Of a stretch of DNA of 64,000 bases, positions 44,030 to 53,352 are shown piece by piece; position 1 is the first letter of the stretch; each line of letters begins with the position of its first letter. The notes under the pieces were generated by a model, which was not told the DNA's origin, searched no databases, and saw nothing but the letters and a program-made list of their open reading frames with translations. Both the position numbers and the translations under genes were made by a program. The DNA is taken from the NCBI GenBank assembly GCA_965224275.1, contig CBDCYR010000012.1, positions 620,001-684,000 on the forward strand. Reading direction: 5' to 3'. Source of the DNA: CAUZWH01 sp965224275 (GTDB taxonomy: Bacteria; Pseudomonadota; Alphaproteobacteria; SHVV01).

Positions 44030-44734
44030 ATGTCTAGCGTGTTTATTACAGGGGCCAATCGCGGGATCGGGCTCGAATTCGTGCGCCAGTACGCAGCCGA
44101 TGGGTGGCGGGTGATCGCCACCTGCCGCGACCCCGACGTTGCAGTGGACTTGGCGCGGATCGCCGAGGAATCTAACGGCCGTGTCGAGCGCCATCCACTT
44201 GAGGTCACGGATGCCTCGAGCGTGGCCGCGATCGCCGAGGCGTTGGCATCTGAGTCGATCGACGTGCTGATCAACAATGCCGGGATGGGCTATCCAACCA
44301 AGCCGCCGCACAACAGGTTCGGCAATACCGACTACGCGCGCTGGAAGGAAACCCTGGATGTCAACGTACTTGGCGTCATGCGCGTCGCTGAAGCGTTGGT
44401 CGAACAGGTCGCGCGCGGCGAGCGCAAGCTAATGGTCACGATCTCGAGCGGTATGGGCAGCATAACCAACGCGGGTTCCGATGGCGAAACCTGCTATCGC
44501 ACCAGTAAGGCGGCGGTGAACATGCTGACCAAGATGATCGCCGGCCACCTCGCCGATCGACGGATCACGGTCGCGGCCATCGGCCCGGGCTGGGTGCGCA
44601 CCGACATGGGTGGCCCCAACGCCACCTTCGGCGTCGAAGAGTCCGTGAGCCTGGTGCGCAAAGTCATCGAAGGGCTGACGCCGGCCGATTCGGGTTGCTA
44701 TTTCGACAACCAGGGCCAGCCCACCCCGTGGTGA
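44030..44734 (+). CDS. Short-chain dehydrogenase/reductase
   Basis: 234-aa Rossmann-fold SDR. Cofactor motif TGANRGIG at residues 7-14, NNAG near 84, and catalytic Ser with YRTSK (Tyr-x3-Lys) near 155. The start ATG 44030 places TGANRGIG at the expected distance; the ORF could open at 43907. Related to the C-factor/SDR group acting on small carbonyls. About 200 bp to the next gene (44735-44940) hold no ORF that I can support. Confidence 0.9.
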   Translation: MSSVFITGANRGIGLEFVRQYAADGWRVIATCRDPDVAVDLARIAEESNGRVERHPLEVTDASSVAAIAEALASESIDVLINNAGMGYPTKPPHNRFGNTDYARWKETLDVNVLGVMRVAEALVEQVARGERKLMVTISSGMGSITNAGSDGETCYRTSKAAVNMLTKMIAGHLADRRITVAAIGPGWVRTDMGGPNATFGVEESVSLVRKVIEGLTPADSGCYFDNQGQPTPW

Positions 44735-44940
44735 CCCCAGCCATAGGCGGTTGATTGGCGAGAAAAGGCGCGCAGGCACTGCCTGACTACGTCCACACAT
44801 GAGCGTAAACTTGACCTTCGGTCCAAAAATGTCGGTTTAGGAGCGCTGAAACCAACCCTTCTCTGAGGGCATCCTGAACGGGAAAATTGACTCAAGAAGA
44901 CGAACCGACTTCAACCTATATATGTTGCGCCTACGAACCA

Positions 44941-46179
44941 TCAATGCGGTTCTCGGGCGACCAGCCGATGCGCCATAAATCCACCTTTGTCACGCACGTC
45001 TATGGCGTCCAAATATTCGATCGCGAACCGCGCCGGCAGCGCAGCAGCCGCTTTATCGGAGATCAGGATCTCGCCCGGTGAGCAATGTTCTTCAAGACGC
45101 GCCGCCGTATTGATCGTGTCGCCCCAGACGTCGTAAGCGAACTTGGTACGGCCGATGACGCCAGCGACGACGGGACCACTGTGAATCACAATTCGGAATT
45201 GAAGCTCGGGCCAGACCGTCGACTGCCAGGCTTCGGCCGCCGCCCTTAGGTCGAGTGCGAAATCTGCTATCCGCTCGGTGTGGTCACGAACCGGTTCGGG
45301 CACGCCGCAGACCGCGAAGTAGGCATCGCCGATCGTCTTGATCTTTTCGACGCCGCGTGTTTCCGCGAGTTCGTCGATCCGACGAAAGATTCCATTCAGT
45401 TCGGCAACCAATGTATCCGCGTCGATTTCAGCCGAACGCTTGGTGAAGCCGACGATATCGGCAAAGAGGACGGTCGCATCGGCAAATCGCTCGGCGATAA
45501 TCCCGCTTTCGTCCGCCTTGAGTTGTTCGGCAACCGGATCCGGAAGAATAGCGCGCAGCAAACGATCACTGCGCTCTCTCTCCAAGCCCAGTTTGGCCTC
45601 GGCCCTCTGGATCTGCGCACGAAAAAACAGGCCGATACCGCTCGCTACCAGTACTGCGCCGAAGACGTTGGACAGAAACAGTGATACGCGGAACGTCTCG
45701 GGCATTGAGCCAACAGATCCTTCGCCTCCCCAAAAGGTGACAACCGTAAAGATCGTGCAAGCCGCCAATGCGATGGGCCAAACCGACAAGTGGTCGTCCG
45801 CGCTAATCATGAGAGACACAACAATCGGCATGATGAGGAGGAAGCTAAGGCCCGCCGAAGCCGGCCCCACGAGCCAATTAAAAACGCCGACGTAAACTAA
45901 AGTGACGCCGACAAGCCACCACATAGCAGCTCCCGGCCGGCGCCACGCGGACAACAAGAAAACGATTGGATAAAGTACGCATACGACGATGAGGACCGAG
46001 ATTTCGCTGCGGAATTGAGCCCAATCGTAGACGGCGTATAGGGCGCAGTTGCCAAGCGAAGCCAGGACCGCCAACAAAGCGGCTACGTTGATCATCCGCA
46101 GGCGTCTGATCGTCGTGAAATCCTGACCCGAAACACCAATATCGCGAATCGCGGTGACCCATCTAATGGCACTCGACAT
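44941..46179 (-). CDS. Membrane-bound class III adenylate cyclase
   Basis: 412 aa. The N-terminal half has about six TM segments (from ~30 to ~195), a MASE-like sensor. A short coiled linker (AEAKLGLERERSDRLLRAILP) leads to the cyclase domain (~225-400). All catalytic residues are present: Asp in LFADIVGFT, Lys and Asp in KIKTIGDAYFA, purine Asp in YDVWGDTIN, then Asn and Arg of INTAARL. Expected to make cAMP at the inner membrane. It is the gene downstream of GST with 18 bp between them. Confidence 0.9.
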   Translation of the reverse strand: MSSAIRWVTAIRDIGVSGQDFTTIRRLRMINVAALLAVLASLGNCALYAVYDWAQFRSEISVLIVVCVLYPIVFLLSAWRRPGAAMWWLVGVTLVYVGVFNWLVGPASAGLSFLLIMPIVVSLMISADDHLSVWPIALAACTIFTVVTFWGGEGSVGSMPETFRVSLFLSNVFGAVLVASGIGLFFRAQIQRAEAKLGLERERSDRLLRAILPDPVAEQLKADESGIIAERFADATVLFADIVGFTKRSAEIDADTLVAELNGIFRRIDELAETRGVEKIKTIGDAYFAVCGVPEPVRDHTERIADFALDLRAAAEAWQSTVWPELQFRIVIHSGPVVAGVIGRTKFAYDVWGDTINTAARLEEHCSPGEILISDKAAAALPARFAIEYLDAIDVRDKGGFMAHRLVAREPH

Positions 46180-46197
46180 GTCTGCTCCGCTCCATAA

Positions 46198-47001
46198 CTA
46201 GTGCCGCCGTGCCTCCGTCAGCACCGCTTCCACTTCCGGCCAGCTTTTTTCGCCGTTGGTCCGTAAATCGTTGGCCAGACTCTCGGGCAGGTACTGCTCG
46301 ATCGCGGGATAGAAGCTGGGCCGCGCCCTCATGCGCTCGAACCAACCCATGACGCGTGGGCGTTCGGGGGGCCACGGCGAGAGCATGGTGAACAATTCCA
46401 GGCGGTTGACGTAGGGGATCACGGCGATATCGGCGAGGGAAAAAGTGGCCCCAGCGAGCCACTCGTTGTCGGCCAGGACCGCGTCCATGTCCCTAAGCAT
46501 CGTGTCGAATGTCTTGACCGCTTTCACCACCTCGGACCCGTCGAATCCGAGCTTGAGCCATTCGCGTTTGCGGCGCTCGAGGTCAGGATTGGGGGTCTTG
46601 GCCAGATATTCCTCCACGCCTTGCGGTCCCAGCCGATTGATCGTGTGGCGATGTGATGCGGAAAAGGTGAGGACGGCGCACATGGGGTGCACGTATTCGT
46701 CGATAAATTTAGTCCAGGTGCGCATGTGGACTTTGCCTGCCGGCGAATCCGGCTTAAGAGGCGTGTCGGGAAACTTTTCATCAAGATATTCGCAGATCAA
46801 CGTGGATTCCCGAATGACGTCGCCGTCGTCGACGAGGGTCGGTACCACGCCCTTGGGGTTGAGCTTCAGATAGTCAGGGTCGAACTGCTCGCCCGTCAGA
46901 ATGTCGAGGTAATGGCCGGTCCACGCCAGCCCCTTTTCGGCCAGCACCATACGCACTTTAGCGGCGCAGACCGATGATCCATGATGATACAGATCAAGCA
47001 T
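46198..47001 (-). CDS. Glutathione S-transferase
   Basis: 267 aa. N-terminal thioredoxin fold with the GSH-site motifs SSVCAAKVRMVLAEKG, KGVVPTLVDDG and ESTLICEYLDE (about residues 8-75), then the helical C-terminal domain (ADIAVIPYVNRLELF). A Ser/Cys-type active site (HHGSSVCAAK) is likely. This intact copy has a decayed direct duplicate immediately upstream on the same strand (47204-48026). Substrate not predictable. Confidence 0.9.
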   Translation of the reverse strand: MLDLYHHGSSVCAAKVRMVLAEKGLAWTGHYLDILTGEQFDPDYLKLNPKGVVPTLVDDGDVIRESTLICEYLDEKFPDTPLKPDSPAGKVHMRTWTKFIDEYVHPMCAVLTFSASHRHTINRLGPQGVEEYLAKTPNPDLERRKREWLKLGFDGSEVVKAVKTFDTMLRDMDAVLADNEWLAGATFSLADIAVIPYVNRLELFTMLSPWPPERPRVMGWFERMRARPSFYPAIEQYLPESLANDLRTNGEKSWPEVEAVLTEARRH

Positions 47002-47203
47002 AAATATTTCCTATTCCATAACCGGAGCCACGCGTCCGATTGACGAGCGCGATGTCACAAGCGCCATCGCGTAAGTAATTGGGATACTGGGTATCCCACT
47101 TCTGCTCTCGTATCCCCTGACATTTGGTTTCCGAGGCTGCGATGACCGCCGAATCGCGGGACCCATGTAAGGGCACCGGCTCGTGCTGCACCGCTGCATG
47201 GAG

Positions 47204-48026
47204 CTAGTGCCGCCGTGCCTCCGTCAGCACCGCTTCCACTTCCGGCAGCTTTTTTCGCCGTTGGTGTAAATCGTTGGCCAGACTCTCGGGCAGGTACTGC
47301 TCGATCGCGGGATAGAAGCTGGGCCGCGCCCTCAGCGCTCGAACCAACCCATGACGCGTGGGCGTTCGGGGGGCCACGGCGAGAGCATGGTGAACAATTC
47401 CAGGCGCCATTGACGTAGGGGATCACAGCCATCGGCGAGGGAAACGGTGGCCCCAGCGAGCCACTCGTTGTCGGCCAGGACCGCGTCCATGTCCCTAAGC
47501 ATCGTGTCGAATGTCTTGACCGCTTTCACCACCTCGGACCCGTCGAATCCGATCGACTTGGTCTTCGTCTGTCGCCCCACGACGCCGGTTTGGGGGCCGC
47601 CCACATAGGTTTCGTCCACCTCGACCGCGCTTGCCCAGGAGATCACGCCCCGGCCCAGCCGATTGATCGTGTGGCGATGTGATGCGGAAAAGGTGAGGAC
47701 GGCGCACATGGGGTGCACGTATTCGTCGATAAATTTAGTCCAGGTGCGCATGTGGACTTTGCCTGCCGGCGAATCCGGCTTAAGAGGCGTGTCGGGAAAC
47801 TTTTCATCAAGATATTCGCAGATCAACGTGGATTCCCGAATGACGTCGCCGTCGTCGACGAGGGTCGGTACCACGCCCTTGGGGTTGAGCTTCAGATAGC
47901 AGGGTCGAACTGCTCGCCCGTCAGAATGTCGAGGTAATGGCCGGTCCACGCCAGCCCCTTTTCGGCCAGCACCATACGCACTTTAGCGGCGCAGACCGAT
48001 GATCCATGATGATACAGATCAAGCAT
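47204..48026 (-). pseudogene. Decayed duplicate of the GST gene
   Basis: Starts at the same methionine (48024-48026) and ends at the same stop (47204-47206) as the intact GST, but single-base losses break the frame: after YLKLNPKG on the 5' side, around 47400-47420 (RLELF region), and at LANDL near the end. In place of the segment encoding VEEYLAKTPNPDLERRK it carries an inserted transposase piece. The rest is close to identical to the intact copy, so the duplication is recent. Confidence 0.85.
47553..47652 (-). mobile_element. IS1595-family transposase fragment inside the GST duplicate
   Basis: Read on the minus strand this ~100 bp encodes SWASAVEVDETYVGGPQTG, with the VEVDETYVGG motif around the first catalytic Asp of IS1595-family transposases. 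Both edges abut GST sequence directly, with no inverted repeats or target duplication, so it is a recombined scrap, not an insertion. Confidence 0.75.
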
Positions 48027-48123
48027 AAAATTCCTATTCAGGGTGCGCGGGTACCGAGCCACGCGTCCGATTGATGCCGGCGCGATGACATCACAAGCGC
48101 CATCGCGTAAGTAATTGGGATAT

Positions 48124-48470
48124 TAAGGACACGGCAACAGGTTTTTGTGTGGATCGGGCTGTGACCTTGCGGCCTCGTGCGCGAGCGCGAGTAACGAACG
48201 GTGAATCACAAGCACGGGTATCGGGGAGCCATAGGGGTGGGCGACCCGTTCAACGGCTGGGGGGTAGTTCCGAGCCCAAAAAGACATTAGCGAGCAAAGA
48301 AAAGGGGCGGCCCAGCGGCCGCCTTCATAGGTGTTGCTGTCAAATTTCGGTTACGAAACGCGTCTCACCGGCTCACGCCGGTTTCCCTTGACATCGCCCG
48401 GTCTCTAACTACCAACGAGGTGACCAACCAGACCCGTCTTCACGAACCGCTTTATCTTTGGAGCGGCCAA
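48124..48470. other. Intergenic stretch without a supported gene
   Basis: About 350 bp between the GST duplicate and the tandem repeat. One 80-codon open frame (48149-48391) has Arg/Gly-rich, low-information content and no ribosome site or family look; I do not call it a gene. No RNA gene recognised. Base composition shifts to lower GC toward 48420, where the presumed foreign block begins. Confidence 0.5.
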
Positions 48471-48512
48471 GAGGCATACAATAAGAGCCATACAATATGA
48501 GCCATACAATAA
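48471..48512 (+). repeat. 14-bp x 3 tandem repeat directly before a ribosome site
   Basis: Three contiguous 14-mers: GAGGCATACAATAA, GAGCCATACAATAT, GAGCCATACAATAA. The array ends one base before the GGAGGG ribosome site of the hydrolase gene. Each unit contains a CATACAAT box like a -10 element or a regulator half-site. Confidence 0.85.
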
Positions 48513-48525
48513 GGAGGGTTACACC

Positions 48526-49329
48526 ATGTTCACACAGGTCAACGACTGCAACGTACACTACGAGGTGAGCGGCGAGGGCAAACCGTTAATTCTTGTGCAT
48601 GGCACCGGAGCCGACGCCCAGAGCTTCGAGGATATGATTCCGCTACTAAGCAAGGACTTCAGAGTATACGCATACGACATGCGGGGCTTTGGCGAGACGG
48701 TCAGGCCGACCCAGGTTCCCTTGTCCGACGCCCTGTGGGCCGACGATCTGGCTGGGTTGATGGGGGAACTGGGCGTCGAGCAGGCTGCTCTAGCCGGATG
48801 GTCATTGGGAGGCATAGTGCTAATGGAGTTTGCCCTGCGCTATTCCCAGATGGTCAGCCATCTCATCTTGATCGGCTCGGGAAGCCCACTTCCCACCTCC
48901 ACTCCCATGGACCGCTCGGGGTTCGAGACGCGGCAAAGGCTTGCCGAAGAGGGCGCCAGTATCGAGGAGATCGTCGAACAGACCTTTGAGTTTAGCAAGG
49001 GCGCTTACAGCCCCCATAGTGTTCAGAACAACCCCAAGGCGGTGGAGAAGCTACGGCAAACCCTCCTCCGAAACGACCCCAAGTCTTATGCCGACGTGAT
49101 CAAGGCAACGCGATCTGATTTCGGTCCGAAGCTGGGCCAAATCGGTCATCCCACACTAATAATCGTTGGCGAAGACGACGCCCGCACCCCTGTGGAGATG
49201 TCCGAGGGCCTGAACAAAGCCATACCCAACTCCTACATGAAGATAATCGAGAACTGCGGTCACTTTTACGGGTTTGAGCAGCCCGAAGAGACCTGCCGGG
49301 TCATGACGAACTTCTTAAAAAGCTTCTAG
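48526..49329 (+). CDS. Alpha/beta hydrolase
   Basis: 267 aa. Oxyanion motif LVHGTGADAQ, nucleophile in GWSLGG near residue 93, acid in VGEDDARTPVEM, His in NCGHFYGFEQPE: a complete triad of the 3-oxoadipate enol-lactonase/haloperoxidase-like group. A strong GGAGGG site lies 7 bp before ATG 48526. Its codon use (ATA, CTA, AAG-rich) differs from the GC-rich neighbours to the left, so it was probably acquired with the following block. Substrate unknown. Confidence 0.88.
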   Translation: MFTQVNDCNVHYEVSGEGKPLILVHGTGADAQSFEDMIPLLSKDFRVYAYDMRGFGETVRPTQVPLSDALWADDLAGLMGELGVEQAALAGWSLGGIVLMEFALRYSQMVSHLILIGSGSPLPTSTPMDRSGFETRQRLAEEGASIEEIVEQTFEFSKGAYSPHSVQNNPKAVEKLRQTLLRNDPKSYADVIKATRSDFGPKLGQIGHPTLIIVGEDDARTPVEMSEGLNKAIPNSYMKIIENCGHFYGFEQPEETCRVMTNFLKSF

Positions 49330-49361
49330 CCAAACGTCGTCCAGGGATTAGGACGTTCACG

Positions 49362-49378
49362 CCTCCCCGTCGGGGAGG
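49362..49378. repeat. Perfect hairpin CCTCCCCG-T-CGGGGAGG
   Basis: An 8-bp perfect stem 32 bp after the hydrolase stop. No T-run follows on either strand, so it is not a classical intrinsic terminator, but it may end transcription with a factor or protect the 3' end. Confidence 0.5.
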
Positions 49379-49380
49379 GC

Positions 49381-49514
49381 ATGCCCCGTTCGCGGGTGAC
49401 CGCACCGGTGAGGATCTTGATCAGTGTCGACTTCCCCGCACCATTCCCCCCGACCAGGCTGTGGATCTCCGATCCTCGACGCCTAAATTCGATGTCACGA
49501 AGCACCGGGACTCC
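49381..49514 (-). pseudogene. Remnant of a sugar-type ABC transporter ATPase
   Basis: Translating the minus strand from 49514 gives VPVLRDIEF and then EIHSLVGGNGAGKSTLIKIL, the N-terminal Walker A segment of RbsA/MglA-like ATPases (usually GEIHALVGENGAGKSTL). Neither the start nor the remaining ~450 residues are here; the frame ends by about 49381. It is a short relic of a deleted gene. Confidence 0.75.
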
Positions 49515-49560
49515 GCCGTGTCATGGCGGGCTCCCTTCAGGGTCAGTTAGCCCGCCGAGG

Positions 49561-51908
49561 TCAAGGGGCAGCCATTTTCGCCTGCTGGATCAGCTCGAAC
49601 ACCTGCGACGGACCCAGTTTCAGGCAATCCACCGGTACACTAAGCGCGTCCGCAACCCCGGTGGCGATCGTGGCCGGGGCAAAGCATGTTCCACCCTCCC
49701 CGGCTCCCTTAACCCCAAGCCCGGTTAGCGGAGAAGGGGTCTCGATGTGCTCTATAACAAGGTCGGGTACGTCGTACGCGGTGGGCAGAAGATAGTCCAT
49801 GAACGTCGTCGCCAGTGGCTGCCCTTGCTGGTCAAACATGAGGTGCTCATGGATCGTGCCGCCGATGCCCTGCGCCACCCCCCATACACCTGGCCTTCAA
49901 CGATCAAGGGGTTTATGACGCGGCCGCAGTCGTGGACGATGACGTACTTCAGGAAGTCCAGCTTCCCGGTCACAGGGTCTACTTCGATGATTGCCGCGTG
50001 CGCCGAGTTGGAGAATGTCGCGTCTGGCGGGTCGAAATGACTGACCACCTCGAGGGCAGGTTCGATGCTGCGCGGCAGATCGGACGCGGTGAAGTACGCA
50101 ACCCTAGCGATTTCCTCGATCGTCATGCCGCGGCTGGGCACGCCCTTGACGAACACCCGTCCGTCCGCCAGCGAAAGGTCTTCGACGGCACACTCAAGCG
50201 TGAGTGAAGCGATATTTCTGAGCTTCCCCCGCATCTGTTCGGCAGCCTGCGTGATGGCGGTGGTGGCGAGGGTTGCTTGACGGCTCGCCCATGCGCCGGC
50301 GCCGTAGGGGTAGGCCGTATCGCCCATGAGGACACTAACCATGTCAATGTCGACGTCGAGTTGATCGGCGACCACTTGGCGCATCGTGGTCTCGATGCCT
50401 TGTCCCTGGTTGGTCGTTCCAAGTTCGGCGACGATCCGCCCAGTGGGATCGATCTTGAGTGAGCAGCCTTCCTGGCCGGAGATCGGAACGCCGCGCTTGC
50501 CATACCACGCGGCTCCCCGGGCAAGTCCCTCGTTACACACGGACAATCCCAGGCCCACATATCGGCCTTGCGCCCGCATATCACGTTGTAGCGCCGGGAA
50601 CTGCTCGTAGCCGACAAGCTTCAGTGTCCGGTCCAGGCACTCAAGGTAAGAACCCTCCTCGTACACATAGCCTGTCGCGGAGTCGTAGGGGAACTGGTCT
50701 TTCTTAACGAGGTTGATCCGCCGCACCTCAGCGCGGTCGACCCCGGTCGCCTCAGCGACCTCATCAAACAGCCGCTCCATGACGAAGATCGAGATAGGCT
50801 GCCCGACGCCGCGATAGACGCACAGCGGCGGCTTGTTCGTCAACACCACATCGAGCTGGTACTCGTAGTTGGTGATGTCATAGGCGCCCAACATGTCCTG
50901 GGCGACCATCATGCCTTCTACCGAATTGCCACGCGCTGGAACGCCGTAGGCTCCCGCATCGCTAAGGTATCTCCCCTTCACACCGAGTATACGACCGCCT
51001 GAGTCGTAGGCGATTTCCATGTCAGCGACGCAATCGCGGTGCTGTGACGACGTAAGTAAGTCTTCAAAACGGTCCTGAATCCATCGGAGCGGCCGACCGA
51101 GCAGCATGGCCGCGACACAGCAGACGATCTCTTCGGGATAGATCGGCAGCTTCACGCCGAAGCCACCACCGTTGTCCGGAGCGGTGATGCGAATCTGTGC
51201 CTGCGGCAGGCCAAGGACCGCGCTTACGATGGCGCGTGCCACGAAGATATCCTGGTGATTCCAGTCCAGGACAAGCTGTTCGCGGCCGGGGTCCCAGTCG
51301 GCAAGTATCCCGCGTGTCTCCAGCGGCGTTCCTGTATGCCGCTGGGAGGTGAACGTCCGCTTGATGGTGCCCGCCGCGGACGCGAAGGCACTCGCGACAT
51401 CGCCGGCGCTGAACTCATCGTGAAAGTAGACGTTGTCCTCCCAATTCTCGTAGAGAAGGGCAGGTGGGTTGTTGAGCGCATCTGCAACATCAATCACGGG
51501 CGGCAGCGGATCGTATTCGACGGCAACCAGCTCCGCTCCATCCTCGGCATGGTAGCGGGAGTCGGCAATGACCACGGCAATCGGCTCGCCGACAAAGCGG
51601 ACTTTGTTTCTCGCTAGGGGGAAATAGTCGGCGCGACTGAAGTCTTCAAAGAAACCACCCCAGTACTTGCCTTTTATCATCGGTTCGATGTCATGAGCGG
51701 TATAGACGGCAACAACGCCAGGGACTGCGAGCGCTTCGCTAACATCCACACTGTTGATGCGCGCATGAGCATGGCTGCTGCGCGCGAAACAGGCATAGTG
51801 GCTGCGCGCGTGCGGGAGGTCACCGACGTAGCGGCCCATACCACGGGCAAGCCGCGCGGACTTGTGCATCGGCAGCGACTGACCAACGTAGCGCGTCGTC
51901 TCGGTCAT
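49561..51908 (-). pseudogene. CoxL-like molybdopterin-binding subunit with a one-base frameshift
   Basis: From ATG 51908 the frame encodes ~668 residues of a molybdenum hydroxylase large subunit (SARLARGMGRYVGDL, PDNGGGFGVKLP, CVYRGVGQP active loop, NQGQGIETTM) up to EGQVYGG. It then leaves register. The genuine C-terminus (VAQGIGGTIHEH, catalytic Glu in KGAGEGGTCFAP) is in another frame ending at 49561. The switch is at a run of six C (49878-49883) where seven would keep the frame. This may be a true mutation or a homopolymer sequencing error; if an error, the protein is ~782 aa and functional. It is the last gene of a three-subunit minus-strand operon. Confidence 0.85.
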
Positions 51909-51911
51909 CCC

Positions 51912-52379
51912 TCAGCTTACCTTCTTCCCGGCCTCAACGATGGATTTGACGATGTGGTGATATCCGGTGCAGCGGCACAGGTTGGCGGAGATGGCCGCGC
52001 GGGCCGCCTCCTCGGTCGGCGCCGGGTTCTCCTCGAGGAACACCTTGGCCGTCAGGAGCATTCCGGCCGTGCAATAGCCGCATTGGAACCCAAGGTTGTC
52101 GATAAATGATTGCTGTAGCGGATGCAGCTGACCGTCCGGGGACATACTCTCGATCGTTTCGACCTCGTGCCCGACGGCTTGTCGGGCAAACATCAGGCAG
52201 GAGCGAGCCGGTTGACCGTCCAGCAGAACGGTACACGCGCCGCAGACACCGTGTTCGCAACCGGCATGGGTACCGGTAAGTTCGAGCTCCTCGCGGATCA
52301 CATCGAGGAGCAGTTTCCGGTCCTCCGACTCGACCTCGCGGTCGACACCGTTGACATGCAGGGTGAACTTACCGGTCAC
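51912..52379 (-). CDS. 2Fe-2S subunit of molybdenum hydroxylase (CoxS-like)
   Basis: 155 aa. N-terminal plant-type ferredoxin cluster (CEHGVCGAC...C, about residues 40-60) and C-terminal helical cluster domain (CGYC ~100, CRCTGY ~136), the complete set of eight Cys. It passes electrons from the molybdenum centre to the FAD subunit. It lies 2 bp from the FAD-subunit gene and 3 bp from the large-subunit gene, in the order M-S-L. Confidence 0.95.
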   Translation of the reverse strand: MTGKFTLHVNGVDREVESEDRKLLLDVIREELELTGTHAGCEHGVCGACTVLLDGQPARSCLMFARQAVGHEVETIESMSPDGQLHPLQQSFIDNLGFQCGYCTAGMLLTAKVFLEENPAPTEEAARAAISANLCRCTGYHHIVKSIVEAGKKVS

Positions 52380-52381
52380 GA

Positions 52382-53221
52382 CTATGCCGCCTCGGCTTGC
52401 GCGGCGCGTCTGACGGCGCGTTCGATCAGGTGCCTGACGAGGTGTGTACGGTACTCGGCGCTGGCGTGGATGTCGGATTGGGGGTCGAGTCGCTCCAGCG
52501 CCAGTTCGACGGCTTCGGCGGCGAGCGCGTCCGCGTCGTCGGACAGGTTCGTGGTTTCGACCACGAGGGGCGCAGGCCCCACGCCCCCGATCGCGACGCG
52601 TACACGGCCCTCCTTACGGCTAACGAGGGCGGCCACCATGGCCAACGCGTAGTCGCCGGGACGGCGAGCGAACTCTTCAAACGCCGTGCCTGCGCCCGTC
52701 CAAGCCGGGAATCGCACACCAATTACCATTTCCTGCGGCTCGGCGGCGTTCGTCAAGAAACCCAGGAAGTAGTCGGCAGCGCTGACCTCACGGACCTCGC
52801 GCGCGGACTTCAGGGTGACGGATCCCCCCAGCGCCGACAGGACGGTAGGGAGTTCGGCGGCTGGGTCGGAATGGGCAATCGTGCCACCGACGGTGCCGCG
52901 TAGGCGAATTGGTGGGTGGGCGACGTAGGGGATGGCCTCAGCGAGCAGCGGGCAGTGTTTCTTTACCGCGCCGTCATGTTCGAGGGTCCGCTGCGTGACA
53001 AGCGCACCAACAGTCATCCCGTCGTCGTCGACCGACAATTCGGTCAGGTCCAGGTCCTGGATGTCCACGATGATCTCGGGCCGGACAAGACGCAGATTCA
53101 TCATCGGGACCAGGCTTTGCCCACCGGCGAGAATCCTAGCCTCGTCACCATTGTCCTCGAGCAGTGCGAGGGTCTCTTCCAATGACGATGGGCGCAAGTA
53201 AGAGAACGGAGCTGGTTTCAT
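52382..53221 (-). CDS. FAD-binding subunit of molybdenum hydroxylase (CoxM-like)
   Basis: 279 aa. FAD motifs AGGQSLVPMMNLR (about 32-44) and RLRGTVGGTIAHSDPAAELP (about 102-121), then a CO_deh_flav_C domain. It is the first gene of the minus-strand operon. The 131-bp gap to the head-to-head FAD-subunit gene at 53353 should contain both promoters. Confidence 0.93.
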   Translation of the reverse strand: MKPAPFSYLRPSSLEETLALLEDNGDEARILAGGQSLVPMMNLRLVRPEIIVDIQDLDLTELSVDDDGMTVGALVTQRTLEHDGAVKKHCPLLAEAIPYVAHPPIRLRGTVGGTIAHSDPAAELPTVLSALGGSVTLKSAREVREVSAADYFLGFLTNAAEPQEMVIGVRFPAWTGAGTAFEEFARRPGDYALAMVAALVSRKEGRVRVAIGGVGPAPLVVETTNLSDDADALAAEAVELALERLDPQSDIHASAEYRTHLVRHLIERAVRRAAQAEAA

Positions 53222-53352
53222 CGGTACACCGTTGTCCCCACTTCTAGATTACGGTCTGCTTGCCGATCGATGTGGCAGGACGTCGGTGGTCATTGACCGA
53301 GAATTGATCTTTGTCCTACAAACCACGAAGTTATCAAGGGGGGAGGGTGCTT

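Larger units (their letters stand above)
46198..48123. repeat. Direct duplication of GST gene and upstream region
   Basis: The block 46198-47090 (GST plus ~90 bp upstream, including GCCATCGCGTAAGTAATTGG) recurs at 47204-48123. The second copy has several small deletions and a ~73-bp segment exchanged for ~100 bp of transposase sequence. The ~110 bp between the copies (47091-47203) hold no gene. Confidence 0.85.

Noticed and set aside
48149..48391. 80-codon plus-strand ORF
   Set aside because: Arg/Gly-rich shadow-like sequence with no ribosome site, no family resemblance and no homologous context.
48471..48512. Tandem 14-mers as a CRISPR array
   Set aside because: Units abut with no spacers and are too short; no cas genes in the window.
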